From Stutzerimonas stutzeri KOS6 (GTDB lineage: Bacteria > Pseudomonadota > Gammaproteobacteria > Pseudomonadales > Pseudomonadaceae): a stretch of DNA of 64,000 nt. Below, in pieces: positions 30,849-44,618 of the stretch. The DNA is taken from NCBI RefSeq assembly GCF_000307775.2, contig NZ_KK020676.1, positions 1,586,576 through 1,650,575 of the forward strand, given 5' to 3'. The translations under genes and the position numbers were made by a program. The notes below the pieces were generated by a model. That model was not told where the DNA came from, searched no databases, and was given only the letters and a program-made list of their open reading frames with translations. Position 1 is the first letter of the stretch. Each line of letters opens with the position of its first letter.

Positions 30849-31628
30849 CTAGAGGCTCAGCGTCCAGTCGTAGTCCACCAGCAGCGGGGCGTGCTGGGAG
30901 AAGCGCGGCTGGCGAGGCAGGCGGGCTGTGCGTACGAAGCGACGCAGGCCGGAGGTGAGGATCTGGTAGTCGAAGCGCCAGCCGAGGTTGAGCATCTCGG
31001 CCTGCTCGGTATCCGGCCACCAGCTGAACAGATCGCCTTCCCGGTTGACTTCGCGCAGCGCATCGACATAGCCCATGTTGCCGAATATCTCGTCCAGCCA
31101 GGCGCGCTCGGGCGCAAGGAAGCCGGGATCCTGCTGGCAGTCGCGCCAGTTCTTCACGTCCAGCTTCTGATGGGCGACGTACAGCGATCCGCAATAGATG
31201 TACTCGCGGCGCTTGCGGCGCTGCTTGTCCAGATAGTGGGCGAAGTCGTCCATGAACTTGAGCTTGTGATTCAGGCTGGCATCGCCGCCATGGCCGGAAG
31301 GAACCAGCAGGCTGGCAATGCTGAGCTTGTCGAAATCGGCCTGCAGGTAGCGACCGTAGCGATCCGCGGTCTCGAAACCCAGGCCAGTGATCACGGCTTT
31401 TGGCTGCAATCTGGAGTAGAGCGCCACGCCACCTTGTTCCGGAATCTCGGCATCGCAGGCGTAGAGGAAGTAACCATCCAGCTGGTAGGCCGGATCGTCG
31501 AGTTCCAAGGCAGAGGCGCGGGTATCCTGCAGGCAGATGACATCGGCATTCTGTGCTTGCAGCCAGCTGAGCAGTCCCCGCTGTGCCGCCGCTTGAATGC
31601 CATTCACGTTGACGCTGATGATCCGCAT
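30849..31628 (-). CDS. crc: Catabolite repression control protein Crc
   Basis: 259 residues, the length of pseudomonad Crc. It has the exonuclease III/EEP fold (MRIISVNVNGIQAAAQRGLLSWLQAQNADVICLQD) but lies in the rph-crc-pyrE context that identifies Crc. Crc works with Hfq on A-rich motifs of target mRNAs to repress use of less preferred carbon sources. The window contains several such catabolic genes. It is divergent from pyrE with an 85-base gap that includes TATGAT at 31655-31660 on the plus strand. Confidence 0.95.
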   Translation of the reverse strand: MRIISVNVNGIQAAAQRGLLSWLQAQNADVICLQDTRASALELDDPAYQLDGYFLYACDAEIPEQGGVALYSRLQPKAVITGLGFETADRYGRYLQADFDKLSIASLLVPSGHGGDASLNHKLKFMDDFAHYLDKQRRKRREYIYCGSLYVAHQKLDVKNWRDCQQDPGFLAPERAWLDEIFGNMGYVDALREVNREGDLFSWWPDTEQAEMLNLGWRFDYQILTSGLRRFVRTARLPRQPRFSQHAPLLVDYDWTLSL

Positions 31629-31713
31629 AAATGGCCCCTAAAAACACGTGCGTGTATGATAACCCAAGCTCTTCGCAATTAGCTAAAACAGTGGTCTTCC
31701 GGGAAATTTCTTC

Positions 31714-32355
31714 ATGCAGGCGTACCAGCGCGAGTTCATTCGCTTCGCCATCGAGCGCGGCGTTCTGCGTTTCGGTGAGTTCACTCTCAAGTCGGGACGC
31801 ACCAGCCCCTATTTCTTCAACGCCGGACTGTTCAACAGTGGCAGCGCGCTTGCGCAGCTCGGGCGCTTCTATGCCGCGGCGGTGATGCAGAGCGGTCTGG
31901 ACTTCGACGTAATCTTCGGTCCGGCATACAAGGGCATCCCGCTCGGTGCCGCTACCGCGATCGCCCTGGCCGAGCAGCACCAGCGTGACGTGCCCTGGTG
32001 TTTCAATCGCAAGGAGGCCAAGGATCACGGCGAGGGCGGCACCCTGGTCGGTGCGCCGCTGGCCGGACGCGTGCTGATCGTCGATGACGTGATCACCGCA
32101 GGCACCGCGATTCGTGAGGTCATGCAGATTATCCAGGCGCAGAATGCCGAGGCGGCGGGCGTACTCATTGCGCTCAATCGCCAGGAGCGGGGGCAGGGAG
32201 AGCTGTCCGCAATTCAGGAAGTGGAACGTGATTATCGAATGCCGGTAATCAGTATTGTGTCGCTGGAGCAAGTGCTGGAGTATCTCGCCGACGATGCTCA
32301 ACTGAAACGGCATCTGCCCGCGGTGCAGGCCTATCGCGAGCAGTATGGAATCTGA
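31714..32355 (+). CDS. pyrE: Orotate phosphoribosyltransferase
   Basis: 213 residues, normal for PyrE. The PRPP-binding motif [13 protein letters not shown] lies at about 118-130, and [18 protein letters not shown] at about 24-41. It makes OMP from orotate and PRPP in de novo pyrimidine synthesis. The ATG at 31714 lies after CCGGGAAATTTCTTC. Divergent from crc, as in other pseudomonads. Confidence 0.97.
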   Translation: MQAYQREFIRFAIERGVLRFGEFTLKSGRTSPYFFNAGLFNSGSALAQLGRFYAAAVMQSGLDFDVIFGPAYKGIPLGAATAIALAEQHQRDVPWCFNRKEAKDHGEGGTLVGAPLAGRVLIVDDVITAGTAIREVMQIIQAQNAEAAGVLIALNRQERGQGELSAIQEVERDYRMPVISIVSLEQVLEYLADDAQLKRHLPAVQAYREQYGI

Positions 32356-32374
32356 CCCGGGTAGGTAGTCCGCC

Positions 32375-32968
32375 ATGCGTAGATCGGTAGCCGCGCGAAC
32401 GATGCTCCTGTTAGGGGGCCTGACCTCGGCGTTGGCCTCGGCTGCCGAGCTCTATCGTTATGTCGACGAGCACGGTGTGGTCGTGCTCGACCGCCATGGT
32501 GTGCCGCCTCAGCATATATCGCGGGGTTATCAGGTCCTCAACGAACAGGGTCGTGTCGTTCGCGAGGTGCCGCCAGCGCCGACCGCCGAGGAGTTCGCCC
32601 GCCAGCAGGCACAGAAGGCACGTGATGCTGCGGACACCCGGTTGCTTCGCCTGTACGCCAGCGTCGAGGACGTGGAGCGCGCCGAGACGCGCAAGCTGGC
32701 GGAGTTGGATAGCGTCATCGGGCTGGCTCGGGGAAATCTGCAGTCACTCCGGAGCCAGCGTAGCGGGCTGCAGAAACAGGCCGCCAATCACGAGCGCGCG
32801 GGGCGCACGGTTCCGGACAATTTGCTGGCGCAGATCGAAAACCTCGAGCAAGAAGAGCAGAGCCTGCTGCGCGACCTCAAGCGTTTCGAGGCGGTGCGTG
32901 CCGATGCCGAGGTCAGCTTTGCCGATGATCGCCAGCGGATTGCCGAACTGCTTGGGCGCAATCGATAG
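32375..32968 (+). CDS. DUF4124-domain periplasmic protein with coiled coil
   Basis: 197 residues. Signal peptide at about 1-25 (ALASAAEL), then a DUF4124-type domain (AAELYRYVDEHGVVVLDRHGVPPQHI) and a long Gln/Arg/Glu-rich helix (about 80-195) likely to form a coiled coil (LRSQRSGLQKQAANHERAGRTVPDNLLAQIENLEQEEQS). Function not known. It lies 20 bases after pyrE, probably in the same transcript. Confidence 0.85.
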   Translation: MRRSVAARTMLLLGGLTSALASAAELYRYVDEHGVVVLDRHGVPPQHISRGYQVLNEQGRVVREVPPAPTAEEFARQQAQKARDAADTRLLRLYASVEDVERAETRKLAELDSVIGLARGNLQSLRSQRSGLQKQAANHERAGRTVPDNLLAQIENLEQEEQSLLRDLKRFEAVRADAEVSFADDRQRIAELLGRNR

Positions 32969-33183
32969 ACGCGTCACGTGTGGGGTGGGCTGCGCCCCGT
33001 CGTATCACCTTTGTTCGCCAGCCTCCTTTGCCGTCGAAAGTGGCCAGATGCCAGCTTTCGGATCAATGCATAGCTTGCTCATTATCATAGAGAAGCGCTC
33101 TAGCTCAATGCTTTCAAGGTAGGGGTGAGTTGCGCGAGGTCAGTCTGTACCGTGGCGCAAATTATCGGGTACGGCTGATCAGC

Positions 33184-34659
33184 ATGAATGATAGGGACCT
33201 ACGCAGTTATCAGGAGCTCCACAAGCCGAAGGGAAATTTCGCGACTCGCGCTGAATACCTCGAGCACGAACTGGAGATCATGGCGCCGAAGCGCTGGGGC
33301 ATGAACCTGCCGTTTCGTGACTACCGCTTCGAGTACGAAGACTGGGTGCCGGCGATGGCGGCCACCATCGGCAAGATAGTCATGGTTGCGGCAGTCGTTG
33401 CGGCTTTTGCCGGGCCGATGGGGCTGTCCAACGAGTTCGTGATCGAGAACGCGCGCTACGAGATGCTGATCGCGGCGCTGCTGTTCGTCGTGGTGTTCTC
33501 CGGTTTTCTCAATCCCACGGCCAACCTCGCCGGGACCCACGGCCCGCTGATTCCGCTGATTCCGCTGATCGTCGCATCGGGCGGGCACCCCATGGCATTG
33601 GGGATCATGGTGGGCGTGCTCGGTTTCACCTTGGGTGTGTTCAAGGGCGGCAGCCTGTTGGCACGCCTGACCAGCGACGGCGTCTGTGGCGGCCTGCTGC
33701 TGTACCTGGGCTTCATCGGCATCACCTCGCAGATCAAGAAGCTGTTCGGCTGGGCCGATGGCTTCGACATGGGCTATATCGCCTTCGTCGTGGTGTTCGC
33801 CACCATCGTGATGTACGCCTATCTCGAACATATCCGCATGCGCTGGCTGGCGATTCCGTTGGGCTCGGCGTTGGCGGCAGTGATTGCCTTCGCCTTGGGC
33901 GCGCCGTTCGAATTCAGCACCGCGCCGGGCGTGCCCAACCTGAATCCGATGTACTGGTGGGGTGAGAACACCGGCTGGCAGATTGGTCTGCCCGAGCTGC
34001 ATCACTTTGTTGCCGTCGCGCCCTTCGCCGTGCTGGCGGTAGCCATGTGGTCGCCGGACTTCCTCGGGCACCGCGTGTTCCAGCAGCTCAACTACCCGCC
34101 GAAGGCGAAGAAGGTGCTGATGAACATCGACGACACCATGTGCGTCGCAGCCGCGCGGCAGATCGTCGGTACCTCCCTGGGCGGCGGCAATCTGGCCTCG
34201 TCCTGGGGTACCTTCATGGTGCCGGCCGCGATTGCCAAACGGCCGATTCCCGCGGGTGCGCTGCTTACCGGCCTGCTCTGCGTGGTCGCGGCGCTGTGGG
34301 GCTACCCCATGGACCTGGCGATCTGGCCGCCGGTACTGAGCGTGGCGTTGATGGTCGGGGTGTTCCTGCCGCTGCTGGAAGCCGGCATGCAGATGACCCG
34401 CGAAGGCAAGACCTCGCAGTCGGCGGCCATCGTGATCTTTTCTTCGGCGCTGGTTAACCCGGTGTTCGGCTGGTCACTGACCGTGCTGCTCGACAACCTC
34501 GGCCTGATCGGTGACAAGGCGCGCGGCCAGTCGTTGAGTCACCTGCATCGCTGGGTCATCCCGACGATCGTTTTCGTCGTGCTCTGCGGCGTGATGCTGG
34601 GTATCGGCATGTTCCCGGGCATCCCGGCGATGCTCGAGTCGTTCCGCATCGACCTCTGA
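33184..34659 (+). CDS. DUF3360-like multi-pass inner-membrane permease
   Basis: 491 residues from ATG 33184 (MNDRDLRSYQELHKPKG); a TTG start at 33130 gives 509, but its AGGGGTG lies too close. About 11 to 12 hydrophobic segments begin near residue 60. The NPTANLAGTHGPLIPLIPLIVASGG block (about 115-139) resembles the substrate region of SulP/nucleobase-transporter-like folds and the DUF3360 family as I recall it. A conserved soluble N-terminus precedes the membrane part. Substrate unknown. It sits alone between the pyrE transcript and the convergent argB. Confidence 0.65.
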   Translation: MNDRDLRSYQELHKPKGNFATRAEYLEHELEIMAPKRWGMNLPFRDYRFEYEDWVPAMAATIGKIVMVAAVVAAFAGPMGLSNEFVIENARYEMLIAALLFVVVFSGFLNPTANLAGTHGPLIPLIPLIVASGGHPMALGIMVGVLGFTLGVFKGGSLLARLTSDGVCGGLLLYLGFIGITSQIKKLFGWADGFDMGYIAFVVVFATIVMYAYLEHIRMRWLAIPLGSALAAVIAFALGAPFEFSTAPGVPNLNPMYWWGENTGWQIGLPELHHFVAVAPFAVLAVAMWSPDFLGHRVFQQLNYPPKAKKVLMNIDDTMCVAAARQIVGTSLGGGNLASSWGTFMVPAAIAKRPIPAGALLTGLLCVVAALWGYPMDLAIWPPVLSVALMVGVFLPLLEAGMQMTREGKTSQSAAIVIFSSALVNPVFGWSLTVLLDNLGLIGDKARGQSLSHLHRWVIPTIVFVVLCGVMLGIGMFPGIPAMLESFRIDL

Positions 34660-34671
34660 TTCAGTCGGCGG

Positions 34672-34707
34672 AAAGGAAAAAGGGAGCCTGGGCTCCCTTT
34701 TTCCTTT
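34672..34707. terminator. Strong bidirectional terminator, permease/argB
   Basis: A perfect 17-bp stem (AAAGGAAAAAGGGAGCC and its complement) with a TG loop. It is flanked by A-rich and T-rich arms, so it works for the plus-strand permease and the minus-strand argB. Confidence 0.92.
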
Positions 34708-34717
34708 TGTGGCTTTG

Positions 34718-38216
<3,499 letters not shown>

Positions 38217-38260
38217 GAAGCTCCTCGAATCATCCTGAGAGGTAAGCGGGGGCGTATTGC

Positions 38261-38716
38261 CTAGTGGCTACCGGAATGCCCGAAACCGCCGGCTCCGCGA
38301 TCACTGCTGTCGAAGCTGTCGACCAGTTCGAAGCGGGCCTGGACCACCGGCACCAGCACGAGCTGCGCGATTCGCTCGCCAACGGCAATGCTGAAGGCGC
38401 TCTGGCCGCGATTCCAGCAGGACACCATCAGCTCGCCCTGGTAATCCGAATCGATCAGTCCGACCAGGTTGCCGAGCACGATGCCATGTTTGTGGCCAAG
38501 GCCCGAGCGGGGCAGAACCAGGGCGGCCAGTCCCGGATCGGCGATGTGGATCGACAGGCCGGTCGGGATCAGTAGTGTCTGTCCCGGCTCCAGCACGGTG
38601 TCGCTCTGCAGCATCGCACGCAGGTCGAGGCCGGCGGAGCCCGGCGTGGCGTATTCGGGAAGCGGGAAATCGCGGCCGAGGCGAGGGTCGAGAATCTTGG
38701 CTTGGAGTGCGTGCAT
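38261..38716 (-). CDS. dut: dUTP diphosphatase
   Basis: 151 residues from [34 protein letters not shown], normal for trimeric dUTPase. The five motifs are present, including [33 protein letters not shown] and the C-terminal [10 protein letters not shown]. It lowers dUTP and supplies dUMP. It follows coaBC by 50 bases, the conserved order. Confidence 0.97.
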   Translation of the reverse strand: MHALQAKILDPRLGRDFPLPEYATPGSAGLDLRAMLQSDTVLEPGQTLLIPTGLSIHIADPGLAALVLPRSGLGHKHGIVLGNLVGLIDSDYQGELMVSCWNRGQSAFSIAVGERIAQLVLVPVVQARFELVDSFDSSDRGAGGFGHSGSH

Positions 38717-38766
38717 GGCTGGGACCTTCGATGTTTGGGAGAGCCGCATTGCTGCTTCAGCAGGCC

Positions 38767-39975
38767 CTATGCCTGTTTGTAGCGGTTGGCGATGAAGGCC
38801 ACCAATTCACGGGCGATGTGCCCCTTGCTGGCCTGGCTGAAGCGGGTTTCATGTTGCTGGCGGTCGATCACGCTGACGGCATTGTCTTCGCTGTTGAAGC
38901 CGATGCTGGGGTTGGCCACGTCGTTGGCGACGATCAGGTCGAGATTCTTGTCGCGCAGTTTGCGCGTGGCGTACTCCAGCAGGTTCTCGGTTTCGGCAGC
39001 GAAACCGACGCAGAACGGCCGATCCGGCCGGCTGGCCAGGGTCGCGAGGATATCCGGATTGCGCACCATCCGGAGCAGCAGGCCGTCACCGCTGTTGGGG
39101 TCTTTCTTCAGTTTTTGCGGTGCCACCACTTCAGGTCGGTAATCGGCTACCGCTGCCGCGGCGATCAACAGATCGCAGGGCATCGCCGCCTCGCACGCGG
39201 CGAGCATGTCGCGGGCGCTGACCACGTCGATGCGCTGGACACGATCGGGTGTTGGCAGGAACACCGGGCCGGTGACCAGCGTGACCCGCGCACCGGCTTC
39301 GGCGGCTGCCTCGGCGAGCGCGAAGCCCATCTTGCCGGAGCTGTGGTTAGTGATGTAGCGCACCGGGTCGATGTTTTCCTGGGTCGGCCCGGCAGTGATC
39401 AGCAGGTGCAGTCCGGTCAGCAGGCCGGTATCGAAGCAGTCTGCGGCGGCCTGGGCAAGTTCCTCCGCCTCGAGCATCCGGCCCATGCCGACATCGCCGC
39501 AGGCCTGGCTGCCGGAGCCGGGGCCGAACAGGCGGATGCCGCGCTCGAGTAGCAATTCGCGGTTGGCCTGGGTGGCGGGGTCGGCCCACATTGCCTGGTT
39601 CATCGCCGGCGCGAGGGCGACCGGGGCGTTGGTCGCCAGCACTACGGTGGTCAGCAGGTCGTTGGCTATGCCCTGGGCCAGGCGTGCCATGAGGTCGGCG
39701 GTGGCCGGCGCGATCAGTACCAGGTCGGCCCAGCGGGCCAGTTCGATGTGGCCCATGGCCGCTTCCGCGGCGGGGTCGAGCAGATCCAGGTGGACCGGGT
39801 GACCGGAAAGCGCCTGCAGGGTGAGAGGGGTGATGAATTCACGCCCGCCCTGGGTCATCACCACCCGGACTTCGGCACCATGATCGCGCAGGCGGCGGAC
39901 CAGTTCGGCACTCTTGTAGGCGGCGATGCCGCCGCCGACGCCCAGGACGATGCGTTTACGATACAGCCGCTGCAT
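38767..39975 (-). CDS. coaBC: Bifunctional phosphopantothenoylcysteine decarboxylase/synthetase
   Basis: 402 residues. The N-terminal flavoprotein CoaC domain (about 1-190) has [20 protein letters not shown], the catalytic His in [12 protein letters not shown], and PAMNQAMW. The C-terminal CoaB domain begins near 190 with [25 protein letters not shown]. It catalyses two consecutive steps of coenzyme A synthesis. Divergent from radC, as in most bacteria. Confidence 0.97.
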   Translation of the reverse strand: MQRLYRKRIVLGVGGGIAAYKSAELVRRLRDHGAEVRVVMTQGGREFITPLTLQALSGHPVHLDLLDPAAEAAMGHIELARWADLVLIAPATADLMARLAQGIANDLLTTVVLATNAPVALAPAMNQAMWADPATQANRELLLERGIRLFGPGSGSQACGDVGMGRMLEAEELAQAAADCFDTGLLTGLHLLITAGPTQENIDPVRYITNHSSGKMGFALAEAAAEAGARVTLVTGPVFLPTPDRVQRIDVVSARDMLAACEAAMPCDLLIAAAAVADYRPEVVAPQKLKKDPNSGDGLLLRMVRNPDILATLASRPDRPFCVGFAAETENLLEYATRKLRDKNLDLIVANDVANPSIGFNSEDNAVSVIDRQQHETRFSQASKGHIARELVAFIANRYKQA

Positions 39976-40114
39976 AGGCCTGCCTTGTTATCTCATGGGG
40001 GACTGTCCGGAGTGAGAACCAGGTCAGAACTCGCCCGTTACCCCGGAAAAATGACGGGCTAAGATAGCACAGCGCCCACAGTGGAAAAGTGGGCCTGCTC
40101 GACAGGGAGGTGAT

Positions 40115-40789
40115 ATGAGCATACGTGACTGGCCCGCGGCGGAGCGGCCGCGGGAGAAGCTTCTCGAGCAGGGGGCGGCGGCACTTTCCGACGCCGAATT
40201 GCTGGCGATATTCCTGCGTACCGGCGTTGCCGGCAAGAGCGCGGTGGACCTGGCCCGTCACCTGCTCGCCGAGTTCGGCAGCCTGCGGGCATTGCTGGAG
40301 GCCGAGCTGGATCAGTTCAGCGCGCATCTGGGGCTGGGGCCCGCCAAGTTCGCGCAGTTGCAGGCCGTATTGGAGATGGCGCGCCGGCATCTGGCCGAAC
40401 GGCTGCGACGCGATTCGGCGCTGGAATCGCCACAGGCGGTGCGCGACTACCTCAAGGCGCGTCTTCGTCATGAGCCCCATGAGCTGTTCGGTTGCCTGTT
40501 CCTCGATTCCAAGCACCGTGTCCTGGCATTCGAGGTGCTGTTCAGCGGCACCATCGACGGCGCCAGCGTCTATCCGCGGCAGGTGGTCAAGCGCGCGCTG
40601 GCGCAGAATGCGGCAGCGGTGATCCTGACGCATAACCACCCCTCCGGCGTGGCCGAGCCCAGCCAGGCCGACCGGCAACTGACCCAGCGGTTGAAGGAGG
40701 CACTGGCGCTGATCGACGTGCGTGTACTCGATCATTTCATCGTCGGTGATGGCGAACCGTTGTCGATGGCCGAGCATGGCTGGATGTGA
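40115..40789 (+). CDS. radC: RadC-family JAB domain protein
   Basis: 224 residues. N-terminal helix-hairpin-helix-like part ([36 protein letters not shown]), then a JAB/MPN+ metalloprotease-like domain with [18 protein letters not shown] and the [14 protein letters not shown] metal motif (about 171-184). Its role in repair is doubtful, despite the name. In P. aeruginosa rpmB-rpmG follow the coaBC/radC pair nearby; here the next gene is an opposite-strand permease. Confidence 0.93.
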   Translation: MSIRDWPAAERPREKLLEQGAAALSDAELLAIFLRTGVAGKSAVDLARHLLAEFGSLRALLEAELDQFSAHLGLGPAKFAQLQAVLEMARRHLAERLRRDSALESPQAVRDYLKARLRHEPHELFGCLFLDSKHRVLAFEVLFSGTIDGASVYPRQVVKRALAQNAAAVILTHNHPSGVAEPSQADRQLTQRLKEALALIDVRVLDHFIVGDGEPLSMAEHGWM

Positions 40790-40795
40790 TCGGCG

Positions 40796-42139
40796 CTACG
40801 CCAGCAGCGGCACCAGCAGCAGCGGGCCGAGTGCCAGCAGCACGAAGCGCCCGTTCCAGCCAAAGGCGATGCGCCACGGGGTGAGCCCGGCGTGACGTGC
40901 CAGCATCAGCGCCGAGGGGCCGTAGGGCGAAAGCAGCATCGCCAGCGAGAAGCCGGTGAGCAGCGCGACAGCCGGCTGCATGACCGCCACGCCGTGGCCT
41001 GCCAACTGCGCCAGCAGTGCCGTACACAGGCTCAGCGAGATGATCGGCGCGACGCCGAGCAACGCCAGGGCGATGATGGTGAACATGCCGGCGCTGCTCA
41101 GGCCGAACAACGCCAGGGGGGTGCTGCTGAAGTGACTGGCCAATGCATCTACCGGTACCAGCGCCGCCGTGAGGCCTCCGAGCAGTGCGGAGCAGGCAAA
41201 GATGAAGGTCTCGTTGCGCATTCCGGCCAGCGTGTCCCGTACCTCGACATAGGCGCCTGACCGTGAGGCGCCTTGATAGAGCAGCAGCCCGATTACCGCC
41301 GGCGGCACCAGCAGCATCGCGGCCTGGGTTGCCGACAGCCAGGTCAGGTTGGCCAGCAGTGCGATCAGCAGGATACCGAGCAGGCTGCCATACAACAGGC
41401 TGCGCAAGCCATTCGCCGGGCCGGCAGGTTGCGCGCCATTCAGCGAGTCGTCGGTCCCTTGCAACTGCTGCAGCCGGCCATTTTCCAGCGGCCAGCCGAT
41501 CAGCAGCAGGATGGCCCCGGCAATGAGTCCGAACGGCAGCAAGGCGCTCCAGCTCAACCCGGGCAGTTCACGGGTGAGGATCGCCACGGCCACGCTGGTT
41601 GGCGCCAGCAGCGGCACCAGCGCAAAGCCGCGAAGGGCCGTAACCATAACGCCCCTGGTGCCTTCCCGGCGCTGTGTCTGGTTGTAGGCGTGTCGATCCA
41701 GATGGCGCTCCAGCGAGCCGCAGACGAGATTGAGCATGCCGAAGCTCAGTATCGAGCCGATGGCGAAGGTGCTCAGCAGATAACTCGGGTAAAGACTTGC
41801 GCCCGGCTGTCGCAGTAGCAATCGGTGCAGCTCGCCGAGTTGCGGCAGGCGCTTGACCGCGCAGTGCGCCAGCCCCAGCGCGCCAATGAATGCTCCGTAA
41901 TAAGCCGCTGCAGCGAGCATTCGTTGCGCCTGCTGCCAGCTGGGCTCGCCGAACAGCAGCCAGCAGCCGAACAGGCCCAGGGTCGCCAGCCCGAGCCGGC
42001 GCGGATAAGGCATGAGCGAGCGCCAGTGCCAGCCGAAGAACAGCACCAGCAGACCACCGCTGATCACGCTCGGCAGTTGCGTGCGGGTGATCAAGGCGAT
42101 CAGTTCGCAGGCGAGCGCCAGCGGTAGCAGGGCAATCAT
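40796..42139 (-). CDS. Multi-pass inner-membrane protein, probable transporter, unrecognised
   Basis: 447 residues, 11 or more hydrophobic segments over the whole length. There is an internal near-symmetry: two halves each end with a run such as VTALRGFALVPLLAPTSVAVAILTREL and VALLTGFSLAMLLSPYGPSALMLARHAG, a pattern seen in ion-transporter or TRAP-like permeases with inverted repeats. I do not recognise the family. It starts 3 bases after the thioesterase gene, so the two form an operon. It converges on radC. Confidence 0.6.
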   Translation of the reverse strand: MIALLPLALACELIALITRTQLPSVISGGLLVLFFGWHWRSLMPYPRRLGLATLGLFGCWLLFGEPSWQQAQRMLAAAAYYGAFIGALGLAHCAVKRLPQLGELHRLLLRQPGASLYPSYLLSTFAIGSILSFGMLNLVCGSLERHLDRHAYNQTQRREGTRGVMVTALRGFALVPLLAPTSVAVAILTRELPGLSWSALLPFGLIAGAILLLIGWPLENGRLQQLQGTDDSLNGAQPAGPANGLRSLLYGSLLGILLIALLANLTWLSATQAAMLLVPPAVIGLLLYQGASRSGAYVEVRDTLAGMRNETFIFACSALLGGLTAALVPVDALASHFSSTPLALFGLSSAGMFTIIALALLGVAPIISLSLCTALLAQLAGHGVAVMQPAVALLTGFSLAMLLSPYGPSALMLARHAGLTPWRIAFGWNGRFVLLALGPLLLVPLLA

Positions 42140-42142
42140 TGT

Positions 42143-42586
42143 TCAGGGCAACTCGCTTCGTAGCTTGCCACGCTGATAGACGCCTTCGCCGAACGCCAGC
42201 AGTCGGTCTTCCTCATCCAGCAGGTCGCAGCTGGCCATGAACACCTTGTGCCCGGAAGAACGGCAGCGAGCCACGGCGCGGACCAGACTGCCGGCGCGCG
42301 CCGGTGCGCTGAAATTGATATTCATCGAGAGTGTGGTCGCCACGCGCCGCTGGTCTGCCTGCTCCACCCAGGTGCCGCACAGTCCCATCGCCACGTCGAG
42401 CAGAGTTGCGCTGACGCCGCCATGCAGGCTGCTGGCGTTGTTCAGGTGCCTTGGCTGCAGCCGCAGTTCGATCACCACCTGGGTGGGGCCGTATTCACTG
42501 AGGCGGCACCCAAGGTCCTGAAAGAATCCCGTTAGCGAGGCTTCCACCTTCTGTAGCGAGGTGTCGGAGCAAGACTGATCGGACAT
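42143..42586 (-). CDS. PaaI-type thioesterase (hotdog fold)
   Basis: 147 residues from MSDQSCSDTSLQKVEASL. The hotdog core is at about 40-140: NNASSLHGGVSATLLDVAMGLCG with the HGG active-site region, then TTLSMNINFSAPARAGSLVRAVARCRSSGHKV. It hydrolyses an acyl- or aryl-CoA; the substrate is not evident. The frame is open for 69 further codons upstream, but they look non-coding. Upstream partner of the permease gene. Confidence 0.85.
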   Translation of the reverse strand: MSDQSCSDTSLQKVEASLTGFFQDLGCRLSEYGPTQVVIELRLQPRHLNNASSLHGGVSATLLDVAMGLCGTWVEQADQRRVATTLSMNINFSAPARAGSLVRAVARCRSSGHKVFMASCDLLDEEDRLLAFGEGVYQRGKLRSELP

Positions 42587-42952
42587 GTAGAAGTATCGGG
42601 CTAGGGCTTGCGCAGCAGGGTGGCAGTCTTTAGATGCCCGGTCAATCATGTGGAATGCCATTCCGCTATGCGAAATTGCTGTCAGGTCGACGGAGCGAAT
42701 TGCAGTCGCACGATGGCAGTGCTGCGGGGCCTGCCAGCGTCGCGCATTCGATCGGTCTTCCCGCTTCGATCGATCGCGGGATGCGCCAGCCATGTTGCAG
42801 ATGAACGAGCCGAGCGGCTTAAGTTGGCTCGGGTACGGCCGCTAACGCTGGGGTGAACTCCGATAACGGCATGTTGCTACTAAGGCACACTGGTCTTTAG
42901 CGGAGCGTACGGGTAAAACGTCGGATCGTTCCGGCAAGAGTAAGAGGCGTCC
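42587..42952. other. Divergent intergenic region before the chemoreceptor
   Basis: 366 bases. No gene is supported: the frames at 42608-42856 and 42648-42845 are short, unlike any family and run through each other. A GAGCC...GGCTC pairing (about 42808-42831) and the AAGAGTAAGAGG ribosome site of the chemoreceptor gene are the only visible features. Confidence 0.45.
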
Positions 42953-44515
42953 ATGAGTCCCGCCAACCGTCACCCCAAGGCCGTCGTGTTCCATGCCGCG
43001 CTGGTCGTCGGTCTGCTGCTCATGCATTACTGGCTGGCGCCGCCGATGCTGGTAACTGCCGTTCTGCTACTGGCTGCGTCGCTCTGGCCGTGGTTCACGA
43101 CGGGGCTGGCAGCGCAAGGCAGCGCTTCGGTCGACGACGGCCCCTCACAGGTCTTCACCGAGCTGAGCAAGAACCTGTCGCGCAATACCTGCCACAACGC
43201 GCTGTCTGCCGCCCAGGTCGCATTCAGCGCCGAGCAATTGGCCAATCGCTTGCAGTCGCAGCTGCAGGCCGTCAGTGAAATTGCCAATGGTGCTCAGGCC
43301 ATCGCGGCTACGGAGCAGGCCAGTGCCGAGCGCGCGCGGCAGACGCTGGAGGCTGCCCAAGCCGTGCGCCAGCGCAGCGATGCCGGACAAGCCGAACTGC
43401 AGCGGGCGATCGAGCGGATGCAACAGCTCAGTGCGCAGACGCATGCCAGTCGCGAACTGATCGATGGCCTCTCTGCGCGCACCGAAGAGATTCGCCAGAT
43501 CACTGATGTGATCCAGTCCATCGCCAGCCAGACCAATCTGCTCGCACTCAATGCTGCCATCGAGGCTGCGCGCGCCGGAGAGGCTGGCCGTGGCTTCGCC
43601 GTGGTTGCCGACGAGGTACGCAGCCTGGCGGCGCGCACGTCCAGCGCTACCGAGGAAGTCGGGCGGATGGTGGCCGATATTCGCGAACAGAGCGAGGCGG
43701 TGGTCAGTTATATCCAGCGTCAGGGCAATGAGCTGGACGCAGCGGCCGAGCAGATTGCAAATACCGGAGAGCAGCTCAGCGGCATCGCCGGCCTGGCTGG
43801 CAGCGTCGAGAGCCAGGTGGCGCAGATCACCACGGGGGCCGCCGACAACCATCAGCGCCTGACAGGCCAGTTCGTGGCGCTTGACCAACTGCGCGCGGAT
43901 GCGCTGGATAGCGAGAAGCAGACGCTGCAGCTCGAGCACGCGGCCGAGCGTCTGGTGGCACAGGCCGAAAGCGCCAGCGAACAGTTGGCCGAGGTACAGC
44001 TCGACGACTATCACCAGGCGATGTTCGACCTGGCTCGGCAAGGCGCTGCGGCCATCGCCGCGCGCTTCGAGGCCGACATCCAGGCCGGGCGTATCAGCCT
44101 CGCCGACTTGTTCGATCGCAATTATCGGGCGCTGCCCAACACCGATCCGGTGAAGTACCAGACGCGCTTCGACCATTATGCGGACCAGGTGCTGCCGGCC
44201 ATTCAGGAGCCGCTGCTGCTGCATCCTGCACTGGTCTATGCCATTGCCACGACCCCTGAAGGCTACGTGCCGACCCATAACCGAGCATTCAACCAGCCGC
44301 CGGTCGGTAATCCGGAGATCGATCGGGTCAACAGCCGCAGCAAGCGCCTGTTCAATGATCGTACCGGGGCTCGTTGTGGCAGCCATCAGCGGCGTGTGTT
44401 GCTGCAGACCTACAGCCGCGACACCGGCGAGCTGATGCATGACCTGTCCGTTCCGATCATGGTCGGCGGGCGTCACTGGGGCGGGCTGCGGCTGGGCTAT
44501 CGGCCCGAGGAATAG
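42953..44515 (+). CDS. Methyl-accepting chemotaxis protein with C-terminal sensory region
   Basis: 520 residues. Two adjacent membrane segments (about 10-27 and 30-47) leave almost no periplasmic loop. A cytoplasmic signalling helix hairpin follows, with the conserved tip [39 protein letters not shown] (about 188-226). After it comes a roughly 150-residue globular region (about 360-510) ending [48 protein letters not shown]. There is no HAMP or ligand-binding Cache at the front, so sensing is likely cytoplasmic through the tail. Confidence 0.88.
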   Translation: MSPANRHPKAVVFHAALVVGLLLMHYWLAPPMLVTAVLLLAASLWPWFTTGLAAQGSASVDDGPSQVFTELSKNLSRNTCHNALSAAQVAFSAEQLANRLQSQLQAVSEIANGAQAIAATEQASAERARQTLEAAQAVRQRSDAGQAELQRAIERMQQLSAQTHASRELIDGLSARTEEIRQITDVIQSIASQTNLLALNAAIEAARAGEAGRGFAVVADEVRSLAARTSSATEEVGRMVADIREQSEAVVSYIQRQGNELDAAAEQIANTGEQLSGIAGLAGSVESQVAQITTGAADNHQRLTGQFVALDQLRADALDSEKQTLQLEHAAERLVAQAESASEQLAEVQLDDYHQAMFDLARQGAAAIAARFEADIQAGRISLADLFDRNYRALPNTDPVKYQTRFDHYADQVLPAIQEPLLLHPALVYAIATTPEGYVPTHNRAFNQPPVGNPEIDRVNSRSKRLFNDRTGARCGSHQRRVLLQTYSRDTGELMHDLSVPIMVGGRHWGGLRLGYRPEE

Positions 44516-44542
44516 CATTCGGCCATGCAGGTTGGCGCTATA

Positions 44543-44561
44543 GCCCTGTGTGTGACAGGGC
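44543..44561. terminator. Hairpin after the chemoreceptor gene
   Basis: GCCCTGT-GTGTG-ACAGGGC, a perfect 7-bp stem 28 bases after the stop, without a T-run. Confidence 0.45.
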
Positions 44562-44618
44562 CGCAAGCGCCCGCAACGGCTAAGCTTGGCTGATCGCAAT
44601 TGCCTGGGACTGCGCCCA

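Noticed and set aside
42608-42856. Small plus-strand frame before the chemoreceptor
   Set aside because: No ribosome site and no resemblance to any family.
42841-42952. Riboswitch in the chemoreceptor leader
   Set aside because: Partial pairings only; no match to an aptamer that I could recognise.
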